DNA of 64,000 bases, taken from the NCBI RefSeq assembly GCF_001956985.1, contig NZ_CP019082.1, positions 2,666,001-2,730,000 of the forward strand, written 5' to 3'. Below the pieces are notes generated by a model. It ran no database searches, had not been told where the DNA came from, and saw nothing but the letters and a program-made list of their open reading frames with translations. The DNA is from Paludisphaera borealis. GTDB taxonomy: Bacteria > Planctomycetota > Planctomycetia > Isosphaerales > Isosphaeraceae. Of this stretch, positions 54,802 through 63,539 are shown in pieces. Within the stretch, counting starts at the first letter, position 1. Every line of letters starts with the position of its first letter. Made by a program: the position numbers and the translations under genes.

Positions 54802-57291
54802 ATGAACACCGCCACTCGACTCTCGATCGCCCTCTTCGCGCTCCTCGCGACTCCAACCCTGTCGCAAGCCGAGGAAGCCCCGAACCCGGCCGCCGCCCCC
54901 CCCGCGTCGGCCGACCTGCTCCGCTCGTATCCGTTCGACCGGATCACGCTCCTCGACGGCACGGTGGTCGGCGTCGAGCCCGTCAGCCCGCGCCCGCTGC
55001 CGGTGATCGATCAGGCCAAGCTCCAGGCCGAACGCGATCGCAAGCGGTCGACCAAGGGAGTCCTTCCCCCCGACGGCAACATCGGCCTCCCCGGCGAGCC
55101 GAGCAAGTTCAAGCCGGCCGAGGCCAAGAGCGAGATCGAGAAGGAGGCCGACCGCGAGATCACCGTCCACCTGCTTCAGGACCGGCCGGGCGCCCGCGGC
55201 GACATGCGCGACTTCAAGGTCAAGCGCGCCCACATCAAGAAGGTTGAATACTTCGAAGATATGTTGCTGGCCGAGGGCGAGCGGCTGGTGCAGGCGCGCG
55301 GGTTCACCAAAGCGTTCGAGCACTACCTCCGCGTCCAGTCGCGCAACCCCGCGTGGCCGGGGCTGGTCGACCACGTCAACGACTTGCTCTTCGCCGAGGG
55401 CCGCCAGGCGCTGCACGACGGCGAGGGCGAGCGCGGCTTGCGCCTGCTCCGCGAACTGCTGGCGCGAAAGCGCGACTACCCGGGGCTGCTCGACCAGATT
55501 TCGTCCGCCTACGCCGTCCGGATCGTCCGCGCGTTCGACCTGGGCCTCTACCCCAAGGCGAGGCGCATCCTCCACGAGCTGGAGACGATCGCGGCCGAGC
55601 ACCAGCAGGTGAAAGACCTCCGGACCAAGTTTGCGACCGCCGCGAGCGAGCGGGCGAAAGCCGGCGGATCGGTCTCCGGGCCCGAACGACTCGACGGCCT
55701 GACCGAAGCCCTGCGGATCTGGCCGACCGCCGACGGGCTCGAATCCGAGTACGTCCGCGAGTTCCAGGCTGTGCCGACGCTCGACGTGGCGGTCGACGAC
55801 GTCCCGTCGCCGCTGGGCCCCTGGATTCGGAGCCCGGCCGACGCGCGGGTCGCCCGGCTGTTGTTCCTGCCGCTGCTCGCCTCCGACGGCGACGAGGCGA
55901 AGCGAGGCAAGCTCGCCGGCCAGCTCGCCGCCGGCCTGGAATCGACCGACCTCGGCCGTCGCCTGATCGTCCGGATCAAGCCCGACATCCCCTGGTCGGA
56001 CGGCTCGCGGTCGACGTCGGCCGTGGACGTCGCCCGCGCGCTCATCGACCGCTGCGATCCTCAGAACCCGGCCAAGTACCAGGCGCGGTGGGCCGAGCTG
56101 CTCGACCGCGTCGACCCCAGCGGCGAGGGGCAGCTTGAACTCCGGCTCAAGCGACCGCTGCTCAAGCCCGCGTTCTGGCTCGATGCGCCAATCGGCTCGG
56201 CCCACGCCGGTTTCGACGGCCGCGTGGTCGTCTCGGCTCGGGAGCGCGTCCTGGTGAGCAACGGCCCGTTCAACTGCGCGGTCTCGACGCCCCGGTTGAT
56301 CGAGCTGCGAGCCCGGTCCGAATCGAGCGCCGGCGGCGGCGCGGCGAAGCTTAAACGCATTCGCGAATTCCGTTACGATCGCCCCGCGGCGGCGCTGGCC
56401 GCCTTCTTGCGAGGCGACGTCACCGTGCTGGCGCACGCGCCCGCCGACCAGGTCGCGACCCTCGCGGCGACGCCGGACGTGAAGGTCGGCCGCTACGCCC
56501 AGCCCGCGGTCCACGTCCTCGCGCTCGACGGCCGCAACCCGGCGATCCGCAACCGAATGCTCCGGCGCGGGCTGTCGTACGCGATCGACCGCAAGGCGCT
56601 GCTCGAAGAAACGGTGCTCAGACACCCGGCTTCGAACGCCGACGCCCCCTCCGACGGCGTCTTCCCCAAGGGGGGCTACGCCGACGCGCCGGGGGTCAAG
56701 CCGCTGACTCACGACACCGTGCTGGCGGCGGCCCTGGTGACCCTGGCCCGGGGCGAGCTGGGCAAGGCGCCGATCAAACTCAAGCTCGAATACCCGGCGA
56801 TCGCCGAGGTCCGCGCGGTCGTCCCTCGCCTGGTCGAGGCGTTCCGGCTGGCGCGCGTCCAGATCGAGGCCGTCGAGCTTCCCGAATCGCAGCTCGAATC
56901 GGAGCTGCGCGCCGGGCGGCGGTTCGACCTGGCCTACCGCGTGCTGCGATGCGACGAGCCGGTGCTCGACGCCGGCCAGATGATCTGCCCCGGCTACGAC
57001 GCGCCTCCCGCCGTCAACGCGCTCGCGTCGGCCGCCAGCCCGCGCATCCTTCAGCTCTTGCTCCAGCTCGAACAGGCCGCCGAGTGGCCGACCGCCAAGG
57101 GGCTCGCGCTCCAGATCGACCGCGAGCTGCGCGACGAGCTGCCGGTGCTTCCGCTCTGGCAGACGACCGCCCACTACGCCTGGCGGAACCGGCTGAAAGG
57201 CCCCGCCGAGGAAACCGGCTCGCTCTATCAAGGCATCGAAACCTGGGAGGTCGCCCCGTGGATCGCCAAAGATCCCTGGAACGCGAAATGA
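54802..57291 (+). CDS. Secreted solute-binding-like protein (SBP_bac_5 fold) with helical N-terminal domain
   Basis: Protein of 829 residues. A signal peptide (TRLSIALFALLATPTLSQA) is followed by about 300 residues with TPR-like helices (ALHDGEGERGLRLLRELLARK). The second half resembles family-5 oligopeptide-binding proteins: LIVRIKPDIPWSDGSRSTSAVDVARALID, and the late MLRRGLSYAIDRKALLEE. In that family this fold binds peptides for ABC import, but no permease genes lie here. GAGGAGG before ATG 54802 gives a strong start. Its TGA overlaps the next ATG. A scaffold or sensor use of the fold is inferred. Confidence 0.8.
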   Translation: MNTATRLSIALFALLATPTLSQAEEAPNPAAAPPASADLLRSYPFDRITLLDGTVVGVEPVSPRPLPVIDQAKLQAERDRKRSTKGVLPPDGNIGLPGEPSKFKPAEAKSEIEKEADREITVHLLQDRPGARGDMRDFKVKRAHIKKVEYFEDMLLAEGERLVQARGFTKAFEHYLRVQSRNPAWPGLVDHVNDLLFAEGRQALHDGEGERGLRLLRELLARKRDYPGLLDQISSAYAVRIVRAFDLGLYPKARRILHELETIAAEHQQVKDLRTKFATAASERAKAGGSVSGPERLDGLTEALRIWPTADGLESEYVREFQAVPTLDVAVDDVPSPLGPWIRSPADARVARLLFLPLLASDGDEAKRGKLAGQLAAGLESTDLGRRLIVRIKPDIPWSDGSRSTSAVDVARALIDRCDPQNPAKYQARWAELLDRVDPSGEGQLELRLKRPLLKPAFWLDAPIGSAHAGFDGRVVVSARERVLVSNGPFNCAVSTPRLIELRARSESSAGGGAAKLKRIREFRYDRPAAALAAFLRGDVTVLAHAPADQVATLAATPDVKVGRYAQPAVHVLALDGRNPAIRNRMLRRGLSYAIDRKALLEETVLRHPASNADAPSDGVFPKGGYADAPGVKPLTHDTVLAAALVTLARGELGKAPIKLKLEYPAIAEVRAVVPRLVEAFRLARVQIEAVELPESQLESELRAGRRFDLAYRVLRCDEPVLDAGQMICPGYDAPPAVNALASAASPRILQLLLQLEQAAEWPTAKGLALQIDRELRDELPVLPLWQTTAHYAWRNRLKGPAEETGSLYQGIETWEVAPWIAKDPWNAK

Positions 57292-58916
57292 CCGCAAGGT
57301 TGCTCGCGGTTCTGCTGCTGCTCGCCGGTCCGTCGTTCGCCCGAGCCGACGCGCCGGCGAACGTTCCGGCGAAGCCCGCGACCACGCCGGCCGACAAGGT
57401 GAACGCCGAGCCGATCGACCGCCAGCCGTACCGGATCGAGCTGCACCTCGTCGCCGACCCGTCCGCCCGGATCGATGAATCTTCGCGTGAGAACCTGGTC
57501 GATCGATGGCGCGATCTGGTCCATCGGTTCATCGGCGCGTCGTGGTCGATCTCCGTCGCCCCCCGTCCCAGCCCGCTGGTCGGCGACGGCCTGGCGCGAC
57601 TCAAGGCCGATGCGATCACGGGCTTCGATCCGGCGCTCGACAAGATCTGGCTGGTCTGGGTCGATTCCGACCCCGAGGACGGCGGCCTCGTCTTCTCGGG
57701 ACGCGAATACGACGTCGCGACCCGCTGGCTGGGTCCGCTCCAGCAACAGAAAGCCCCGTCGCGACGCGACCTGCCCCGGTCGCTGTTCGCGATCTCCCGG
57801 AACCTGTTCAGCCCCTCGGCCCTGATCACCGGCCAGGAAGGGGGCCGGGCGCTGCTCAAGGTCCGAGGCTCGGCCCTCGCGCCGGCCAGCGACCTGGGCG
57901 CGGTCGTCGTCAAGGGGACGACGTTCATCCCGCTGCGACTGGTCAGCATGAAGGACGATTCCGTGCGGATCAGCCGGATCGCCTACACCTACCTCGTGGC
58001 CGAATCGATCGAGGGTTCGTCGGCTCGTTGCGCGATCGTGAGCGCGTTCCGCGACCCGCTCACGCAGCGGATCTCGCGTCCGAACACGCTCGCGGCGCTC
58101 GGCGTCAAGGCGGGCGACTCCCCCTTGCACCTGCGGTTCGTCACCAAGACCGACAAGACCCCCGCCGCCGGCTACACGCTGACCGAGCGCGCGGTGCCCG
58201 ACGGCGTCGCCCGCGAGGTCGGCATGACCGACCGGTCGGGCCGCATCCTCGTCGAACCGGGGACCACCCGGGCCCTCGTCAAGCTCCGCCTGCTGGCCGG
58301 CGGTTCGGAGCCTCTGGCCGAGTTTCCGATCATGCCCGGCGAAAGCTCCGAGGAGCGCGAAGTCGCCGTCGACCCCCTGCCCCTCGCCGCGAAGTACCAG
58401 GTCCGGCTCGACGCCCTGCGAGACGAGGTCGTCGACCAGGTCGCCCTCCGCGGCCGACTCGAACGGATGATGCAGTCGCGCGTCGACGGCGACGAGTGGG
58501 ACGGCCTCGACGCCCTGCTCAAGGAATACGCCGCCCTCCCCGCCCCCGCGACCTTCACCGAAAACCTCACGAAGATGAAGGACGAGGCGACCAAACAAGC
58601 CTACGAAACCTCCAAATCCACGGTCCTCACCAAGAACCTCCAGGCGCAGTTCAGCGACCTCCAGGCGCTCATCGACGGCTACCTCAGCAACGAGGCCTAC
58701 GGCGCTTACTCGGAAGTCCTCCAGAAGAAGAAGAAAGACGTCGCCGACGCAGCCAAACTCACCGCCAAGAAGAAAGCCGCCCGCCCCGCGCCGGCGGAGG
58801 CCCCAACGGTCGCGGAGACGCCTCCCGCTCCCGCCCCCAAAGCCGCGCCGCCCGCACCCGCCCCCAAATCCGTACCCAAAGCCCCCCCAAAAAACGATTC
58901 GGGTGTGCCGTTTTAG
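57288..58916 (+). CDS. Hypothetical secreted protein, last gene of operon
   Basis: Protein of 542 residues, not recognised. Signal peptide (RLLAVLLLLAGPSFARA), then a mixed alpha/beta region beginning RIELHLVADPSARIDESSREN, a beta-rich middle and a helical segment (YAALPAPATFTENLTKMKDEATK). The C-terminus is Lys/Ala/Pro-rich (KKKAARPAPAEAP and PAPKAAPPAPAPKS), likely disordered. ATG 57288 overlaps the previous stop (ATGA), so it is translationally coupled with the solute-binding-like gene. Confidence 0.72.
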   Translation: MTARLLAVLLLLAGPSFARADAPANVPAKPATTPADKVNAEPIDRQPYRIELHLVADPSARIDESSRENLVDRWRDLVHRFIGASWSISVAPRPSPLVGDGLARLKADAITGFDPALDKIWLVWVDSDPEDGGLVFSGREYDVATRWLGPLQQQKAPSRRDLPRSLFAISRNLFSPSALITGQEGGRALLKVRGSALAPASDLGAVVVKGTTFIPLRLVSMKDDSVRISRIAYTYLVAESIEGSSARCAIVSAFRDPLTQRISRPNTLAALGVKAGDSPLHLRFVTKTDKTPAAGYTLTERAVPDGVAREVGMTDRSGRILVEPGTTRALVKLRLLAGGSEPLAEFPIMPGESSEEREVAVDPLPLAAKYQVRLDALRDEVVDQVALRGRLERMMQSRVDGDEWDGLDALLKEYAALPAPATFTENLTKMKDEATKQAYETSKSTVLTKNLQAQFSDLQALIDGYLSNEAYGAYSEVLQKKKKDVADAAKLTAKKKAARPAPAEAPTVAETPPAPAPKAAPPAPAPKSVPKAPPKNDSGVPF

Positions 58917-59285
58917 CGCTTGGCGCTCGCGGATGGAGCTTGGTAAATTGCGAATGGCTCCGGTCGTCACCCTCTGGGTCCTCTAGACCGCTATGCGGAT
59001 CTACTTGAGGATGCTTCGGCATACCTCGTTAAAGTACGGCCGGAGCCGCTTTCCCGTCGCTCGTCGCCGTGTCCATCGAATTCGGAACATCAGTTCTCCC
59101 CGGCCCCCGATCCGCTCGATCCCGGTACGGCTCGAAATCGTTGCGCAATCCCCGGCGCGGTCCTCGGTTTTACGTGACTTGTATTGGTGACTCAGTGTCC
59201 TGAGCTGGAAGTTTACGGACTTCTGAGGCAGAACACTCGACTCGTGGTCCCTGTCGTTTTCACGCAACAGCGAATCACCTGGTCG
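58917..59285. other. Intergenic region before the kinase gene, about 370 bases
   Basis: No gene, RNA or clear repeat was seen. It may hold the end of the five-gene transcript and the promoter of the kinase gene. Confidence 0.4.
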
Positions 59286-61556
59286 ATGCCGAACGGGGGC
59301 ATGCTCGTGTCATCCACCAACGTCGAAGCCTGCTCAAGCGTTGAATATGCGGGTTCGACCGGGACGTTCTCGCGGTTCGAGGACCTCCGGATCGTCGCGG
59401 CCATGGAGGAGTATGTTTCCCTTGTCGATGGCGGCCAGCCGCCCGCTCGGAGTGAGTTCCTCGCCCGCCACGCGTCGATCGCCGAGCCGCTGGGCGCGTG
59501 CCTCGCCGGAATGGATCTCGTCGACGAGGCTGCCTGGATGTTCCAATCGACCTCGAATTGCGCCTCGGCGGTGGAGGCACCTCCCACGTTCGTGCTGGGC
59601 GACTTCCGGATCATCCGGGAGATCGGCCGGGGCGGCATGGGCGTGGTCTACGAGGCCGAGCAACGGTCCCTCGGGCGCCGGGTGGCGCTGAAGGTTCTGC
59701 CGTCGGCCGCGTCGATGGACCCTCGCCAGCGGCAGCGGTTCCAGATCGAGGCGCAGGCCGCGGCCCTCCTCCACCACGAGCACATCGTCCCGGTGTTCGG
59801 CATCGGGACCGATCGGGGCGCCCACTTCTACGCGATGCAGCTCATCGAGGGCAAGCCCCTGACGCGCATCATTCGCGAGCTTGCGGCCAAGCCTTCGGTC
59901 GACTCGGAAGGCGATGGTTCGGGACTTGCCGGCGAACGGGCGCGCCGGACGAGGCCGCCGGGGCAATCATCGTCGGGCCGCGCCCATGGGCGGGAGACGG
60001 CCCGGCTTGGACTTCAGGCGGCCGAAGCGCTCGAGCACGCCCACATGATGGGGGTCATTCATCGCGATATCAAGCCGTCGAACCTCCTGATCGACGGCCG
60101 AGGGAGTCTCTGGATCGCCGATTTCGGCCTGGCTCGACTCCCTCAGGAAGACCTCGACCTGACGCGGACGGGCGACCTCGTCGGCACGCTCCGCTACATG
60201 AGCCCCGAGCAGATCCGCGCCGAGCGCGGCGGGGTGAACGCGGCGACCGACATCTACTCGCTGGGCGTGACCCTCTACGAGCTGTTGACGCTCCGTCCCG
60301 CCTTCGACGCCGCCGACCGCGAGGAGCTGGTCAAGCGAATCCTCGACGACGAGCCGGCGCCGCTCCGACGGATCAATCCCGCGATCCCCAAAGACCTGGA
60401 GACGATCGTCCTCAAGGCCGTGGAGAAGGTGCCCTCGGCCCGGTACGCCTCGGCCGGCTCGCTGGCCGACGATCTCCGGCGGTTCCTCAACGATGAGCCG
60501 ATCCGGGCGCGTCGGCCGGGCCTCGTCGATCGCGCGATCAAGTGGTCGCGGCGCCACCGACCGGCCGTCGTGGCCGGGCTCGCGGCCCTTATCTTGACTC
60601 TGACGGTCAGCACGACAGTCCTCTGGGCGGCCAAGCGGCGCACCGACGCCACGCTCGACAGCAACAGGAAGGCGCTCGTCGAGGAACGCCTCGCGATCGA
60701 GTATTCCCTCGGCGCGCTCGATCAGATCACGCGCCCCCTGGCCGCGTCGATCGGTTCCGACCCCACGAGTGAAGCGGACGCGAAGCGGGTGCTGCTGTGG
60801 GCGCTCTCGTTCTACGACCGCGTACCGAAACTGGTCGCCAACGCCGAGATGCTGAAGGAGGTGTACCCCAAGGCCTATCGCCAGGCGGGCTTCTGCCGGA
60901 TGGCTCTGGGCCGGGCGCAAGGCCGCGACGACTACCGAGAGGCGATCCGCCACTACGAACAACTCGCGGCCTCGCATCCCGAGCAAATCTGGCTCCGCAC
61001 CGGCCTGATCGAGACCTTGTACGAGTACTCGCGATTCTTGAAGGCCCCCGCCGATGGACCGGAGGCCGAAGCCACGTTCCGCCGGGCCCTCGCGGTCGCC
61101 GAGGCGATGATCGCCGACACGGCCGTCGCGCAGCCTTGCTTCACGACGGCCCTGGTCGGCCCCCTCAACGACCTGGCGTGGGCCCTGGTTCTCACCCCCG
61201 ACGTCAACACCTCCGACGCGGAGGCGGCCGCCCGCCTGATCAGACATGCGACCGAATGGGAGCCCAGGATCGCCGGATTCTGGAACACCCTTGGAGTGGC
61301 CCAGTACCGTCTCGGACACGACGCGTCCGCCGCCGCGGCCTTCCAGAAATCCATGGATCTGAACAATGGCGGCGACCCCGCTGACTGGCTCTTCCTGGCG
61401 GCTCTCGATCATCGCACCGGGAGCAAGGAACAGGCCCGCCTGTGGTTCGATCAGAGCATCGCCTGGATGGACCGGAATCGGGGAAAAGACATGGTTCGCG
61501 ACGCCGAACTCGCGCGATTTCGTGACGAGATCGCCGGGGTCACGGGGTTGAAGTAA
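59286..61556 (+). CDS. Serine/threonine protein kinase with membrane segment and TPR-like C-terminus
   Basis: Protein of about 756 residues. The kinase domain has the glycine loop IGRGGMGVVYEAE, the lysine in VALKVLP, catalytic HRDIKPSNLLID, DFGLAR and SPEQIRAE. An insertion of about 40 residues (around PSVDSEGDGSGLAGERARRTRPPG) lies before the catalytic loop. A membrane segment (PAVVAGLAALILTLTVSTTVLWAA) follows the kinase, then a TPR-like periplasmic part. This is the planctomycete PknB-type layout. The start is uncertain: ATG 59286 or 59301, the latter after a GGGGG site. It is on the same strand as the FHA operon, about 370 bases later. Confidence 0.92.
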   Translation: MPNGGMLVSSTNVEACSSVEYAGSTGTFSRFEDLRIVAAMEEYVSLVDGGQPPARSEFLARHASIAEPLGACLAGMDLVDEAAWMFQSTSNCASAVEAPPTFVLGDFRIIREIGRGGMGVVYEAEQRSLGRRVALKVLPSAASMDPRQRQRFQIEAQAAALLHHEHIVPVFGIGTDRGAHFYAMQLIEGKPLTRIIRELAAKPSVDSEGDGSGLAGERARRTRPPGQSSSGRAHGRETARLGLQAAEALEHAHMMGVIHRDIKPSNLLIDGRGSLWIADFGLARLPQEDLDLTRTGDLVGTLRYMSPEQIRAERGGVNAATDIYSLGVTLYELLTLRPAFDAADREELVKRILDDEPAPLRRINPAIPKDLETIVLKAVEKVPSARYASAGSLADDLRRFLNDEPIRARRPGLVDRAIKWSRRHRPAVVAGLAALILTLTVSTTVLWAAKRRTDATLDSNRKALVEERLAIEYSLGALDQITRPLAASIGSDPTSEADAKRVLLWALSFYDRVPKLVANAEMLKEVYPKAYRQAGFCRMALGRAQGRDDYREAIRHYEQLAASHPEQIWLRTGLIETLYEYSRFLKAPADGPEAEATFRRALAVAEAMIADTAVAQPCFTTALVGPLNDLAWALVLTPDVNTSDAEAAARLIRHATEWEPRIAGFWNTLGVAQYRLGHDASAAAAFQKSMDLNNGGDPADWLFLAALDHRTGSKEQARLWFDQSIAWMDRNRGKDMVRDAELARFRDEIAGVTGLK

Positions 61557-61617
61557 TCGCGTGCAAAACCGAATAGCCGAGGGCAGCGCTGTAGAACTTT
61601 AGACGCACCGGTGCCAA

Positions 61618-62053
61618 ATTCCCTTCTCCCTTTACGGGAGAAGGTGCCTCGCAGGGCAATAGTGTTCGGCGCGAGATTTGAGGCGGCGTTGGAAGCGAAC
61701 CGATTATTAGCCGGCCTCCGTGAGGCCGGTCCCATACCGACGTGGAGTGCGGCGGCTTGCCGCCGCGCTTGGCGCGCGGCCCATGCGGGAGCAGGCTCCC
61801 GCACTCCAAATCGGAGGCCGAACCGCTCCCACGTCGCGCGTGCCGGGGCCACAACCCTGGCCATAAAACTACGCGGACCATCTCACGCCACCCGATCGGC
61901 ATCGCACGTCCGTGAGCAATCATCGCGGCGAACACTATTGCCCCAACGGGGCAGATGACGGGTGTTCGATCGCCGAGGCGCTCGAGAAACCCCCGATCAT
62001 GACCCCCTCATCCGACCCTCGGCTGACTTGTCTCGCAAGGAGGGAAGGCATGC
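61618..62053. repeat. Second copy of the 134-base palindromic element, split by an inserted unit
   Basis: The left part (61618-61656, starting ATTCCCTTCTCC) and right part (61950 to 62053, with GATCGCCGAGGCG and ending GGCATGCTCGC) match the intact element at 14859-14992 and its right flank. Between them lies the 290-base inverted-repeat unit at 61654-61943. Confidence 0.75.
61654..61943. mobile_element. Putative MITE, 290 bases, nested in another repeat
   Basis: Terminal inverted repeats of 21 bases with one mismatch, GGGCAATAGTGTTCGGCGCGA (first 15 bases exact at 61654-61668; inverse at 61929-61943). No transposase is encoded. Inside are further palindromes such as GGCGGCTTGCCGCC and GGGAGCAGGCTCCC. 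No target duplication is clear. Confidence 0.6.
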
Positions 62054-62118
62054 TCGCGGCAGTCTGTTTTGATGACTTTCCGCAACACGGTGCTTGAGGT
62101 GACGTCGTCTACGGATGG

Positions 62119-62748
62119 TCACGCCCCGCGCCCGTCGGCTTCGGCTCCCGCACGGACGAGGGCTTCGGCTTCCGACTCGTCGGAGTCGGCTGGGTCGAAC
62201 CCGATCTGACCCTTTCGGGCACCGGCTTTGGTGAAGAGCTTGGCGATCAGGGTTCCGCCGCGGAAGAGTCGGAGCAGCGAGGGGATCGGCAGGTTGTCGA
62301 TGTGGCTGTACCACTCGGTGACCATCCGGGTGAAGTCGAGCATCTTTTCGAGCTGCTCGCGCGTGTATTGCTCCGACTCGTCCCCCGCCTTGGCTTCGCG
62401 GACGCAGTTTTCGAGCAGCAGGATGGTCGGGTCCATCTCGCGCCGCTTGCGCTCGGCCATGATGACGCGGAACGTCTCCATCACATCCTTGAGCGCCTCG
62501 AAACGGTCGCGGCGGTCGCCGATGATGTGGACGCGACGCACCACGCCCCAGGTGATCAGCTCGCGAAGGCTCGTCGAAACGTTCGAACGGCTGACGTCGA
62601 GGAGCTTGCTGATCTCCTCGGCGTCCAGCGGCGAGGGCGAGACGAACAGCAAGGCGTGAACCTGGGCCATCGTCCGGTTGATGCCCCAGGCCTGCCCCAT
62701 CTCTCCCCAGTGAAGCACGAATTTCTGCGCGGCCGGTGTGAGCGTCAC
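62119..62748 (-). CDS. GbsR/MarR-type transcriptional regulator
   Basis: Protein of about 209 residues. The winged helix-turn-helix starts LTPAAQKFVLHWGEMGQAWGI, with NRTMAQVHALLFVS, then LDAEEISKLLDVSRSNVSTSLRELITWGVVRRVH typical of GbsR. The C-terminal half is helical (MLDFTRMVTEWYSHIDNLPIPS) with an acidic tail. I chose GTG 62748 since it gives the family N-terminus; ATG 62793 has a purine site too close and would cover the operator candidate. It is likely autoregulated. It faces the MsrB gene's 3' end. Confidence 0.83.
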   Translation of the reverse strand: MTLTPAAQKFVLHWGEMGQAWGINRTMAQVHALLFVSPSPLDAEEISKLLDVSRSNVSTSLRELITWGVVRRVHIIGDRRDRFEALKDVMETFRVIMAERKRREMDPTILLLENCVREAKAGDESEQYTREQLEKMLDFTRMVTEWYSHIDNLPIPSLLRLFRGGTLIAKLFTKAGARKGQIGFDPADSDESEAEALVRAGAEADGRGA

Positions 62749-62776
62749 GGTTGATACCGCCCTGTCTGGTAAAACA

Positions 62777-62807
62777 GTTTCTACAGAAATCATACTCCCT
62801 GTGAAAC
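62777..62807. promoter_or_regulatory. Candidate operator upstream of the GbsR-type gene
   Basis: Near-inverted repeat GTTTCTACAG (62777-62786) and CTGTGAAAC (62799-62807), 12 bases apart, just before the regulator's coding start. An adjacent GTAAAACAG resembles a third half-site. It fits a MarR/GbsR autoregulatory site. Confidence 0.4.
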
Positions 62808-62850
62808 GGTCGAACAAGCAGGCGAAACCTCCCCCGAGCGCGGCTTCCGT

Positions 62851-63423
62851 TTATTCCGGCTTGGCTTTCGCGGCTGGTTCCCGGCCTTGCGAGCCGGCTC
62901 GCTCCTCGAAGTCGAGCGACGCCGAGTTCAGACAATAGCGCAGGCCGGTGGGCTCGGGACCGTCTTCGAAGACGTGTCCGAGGTGGGCCTTGCAGTTGCG
63001 GCAGACGACTTCGTTCCGGCTCATGAAGAGGCTGGAATCGGTCTCGGTCTCGATCTTCTTTTCGGCGATCGGCTGCCAGAAGCTGGGCCAGCCGGTGCCG
63101 GACTCGTACTTGGTCGACGAGTCGAACAGCGGCTCGCCGCAGCAGACGCACTTGTAAACGCCTTCGTGCTTGTTGTTCCAGTATTTGCCGGTGAAGGCGC
63201 GCTCGGTCCCCTTCTCGCGCGTGACGTGGTATTGCTCGGGCGTGAGCTTGCCGCGCCAAGGGTCGGCCTTTTCGCTCGCGTCGTTGTTCGCCATGATCGT
63301 CGACCTCCCGTCGGTTGAAGGTTGCTGCGTCAGGTCGGCCGTCCAGAAGGCCGCCGCGCCGGCCAGAACGACCGTCGCCCCGACCAGAAGTTTGAAGCCC
63401 TTCGGCAAGTTCCCTGTCATCAT
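62851..63423 (-). CDS. msrB: Methionine-R-sulfoxide reductase MsrB, membrane-anchored
   Basis: Protein of 190 residues. An N-terminal hydrophobic segment ([18 protein letters not shown]) suggests membrane anchoring or export. The MsrB domain is complete: [46 protein letters not shown] with the second zinc pair, and RYCLNSASL with the catalytic cysteine. It reduces methionine-R-sulfoxide in proteins, in the periplasm if exported. ATG 63423 or the next codon is the start; CAGGA lies close upstream. Neighbouring genes are unrelated. Confidence 0.94.
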   Translation of the reverse strand: MMTGNLPKGFKLLVGATVVLAGAAAFWTADLTQQPSTDGRSTIMANNDASEKADPWRGKLTPEQYHVTREKGTERAFTGKYWNNKHEGVYKCVCCGEPLFDSSTKYESGTGWPSFWQPIAEKKIETETDSSLFMSRNEVVCRNCKAHLGHVFEDGPEPTGLRYCLNSASLDFEERAGSQGREPAAKAKPE

Positions 63424-63539
63424 CGGTCCTGCTCCGTGCCTGCCGCCGAGGAACTCGGCTCGGTTCCATCCATTGTATTCACGATCCGGGCCGCAATCGC
63501 GGCGATCATCCGAAATCGACCGCGCGAACGCCTCGAGCT

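Noticed and set aside
52343-54856. 837-codon minus-strand frame
   Set aside because: Antisense to the propeller gene, Arg/Gly/Asp-rich with no recognisable domain.
54106-57297. 1,063-codon minus-strand frame
   Set aside because: Antisense to the FHA/propeller and solute-binding-like genes; long antisense frames are expected in high-GC DNA and it shows no family motifs.
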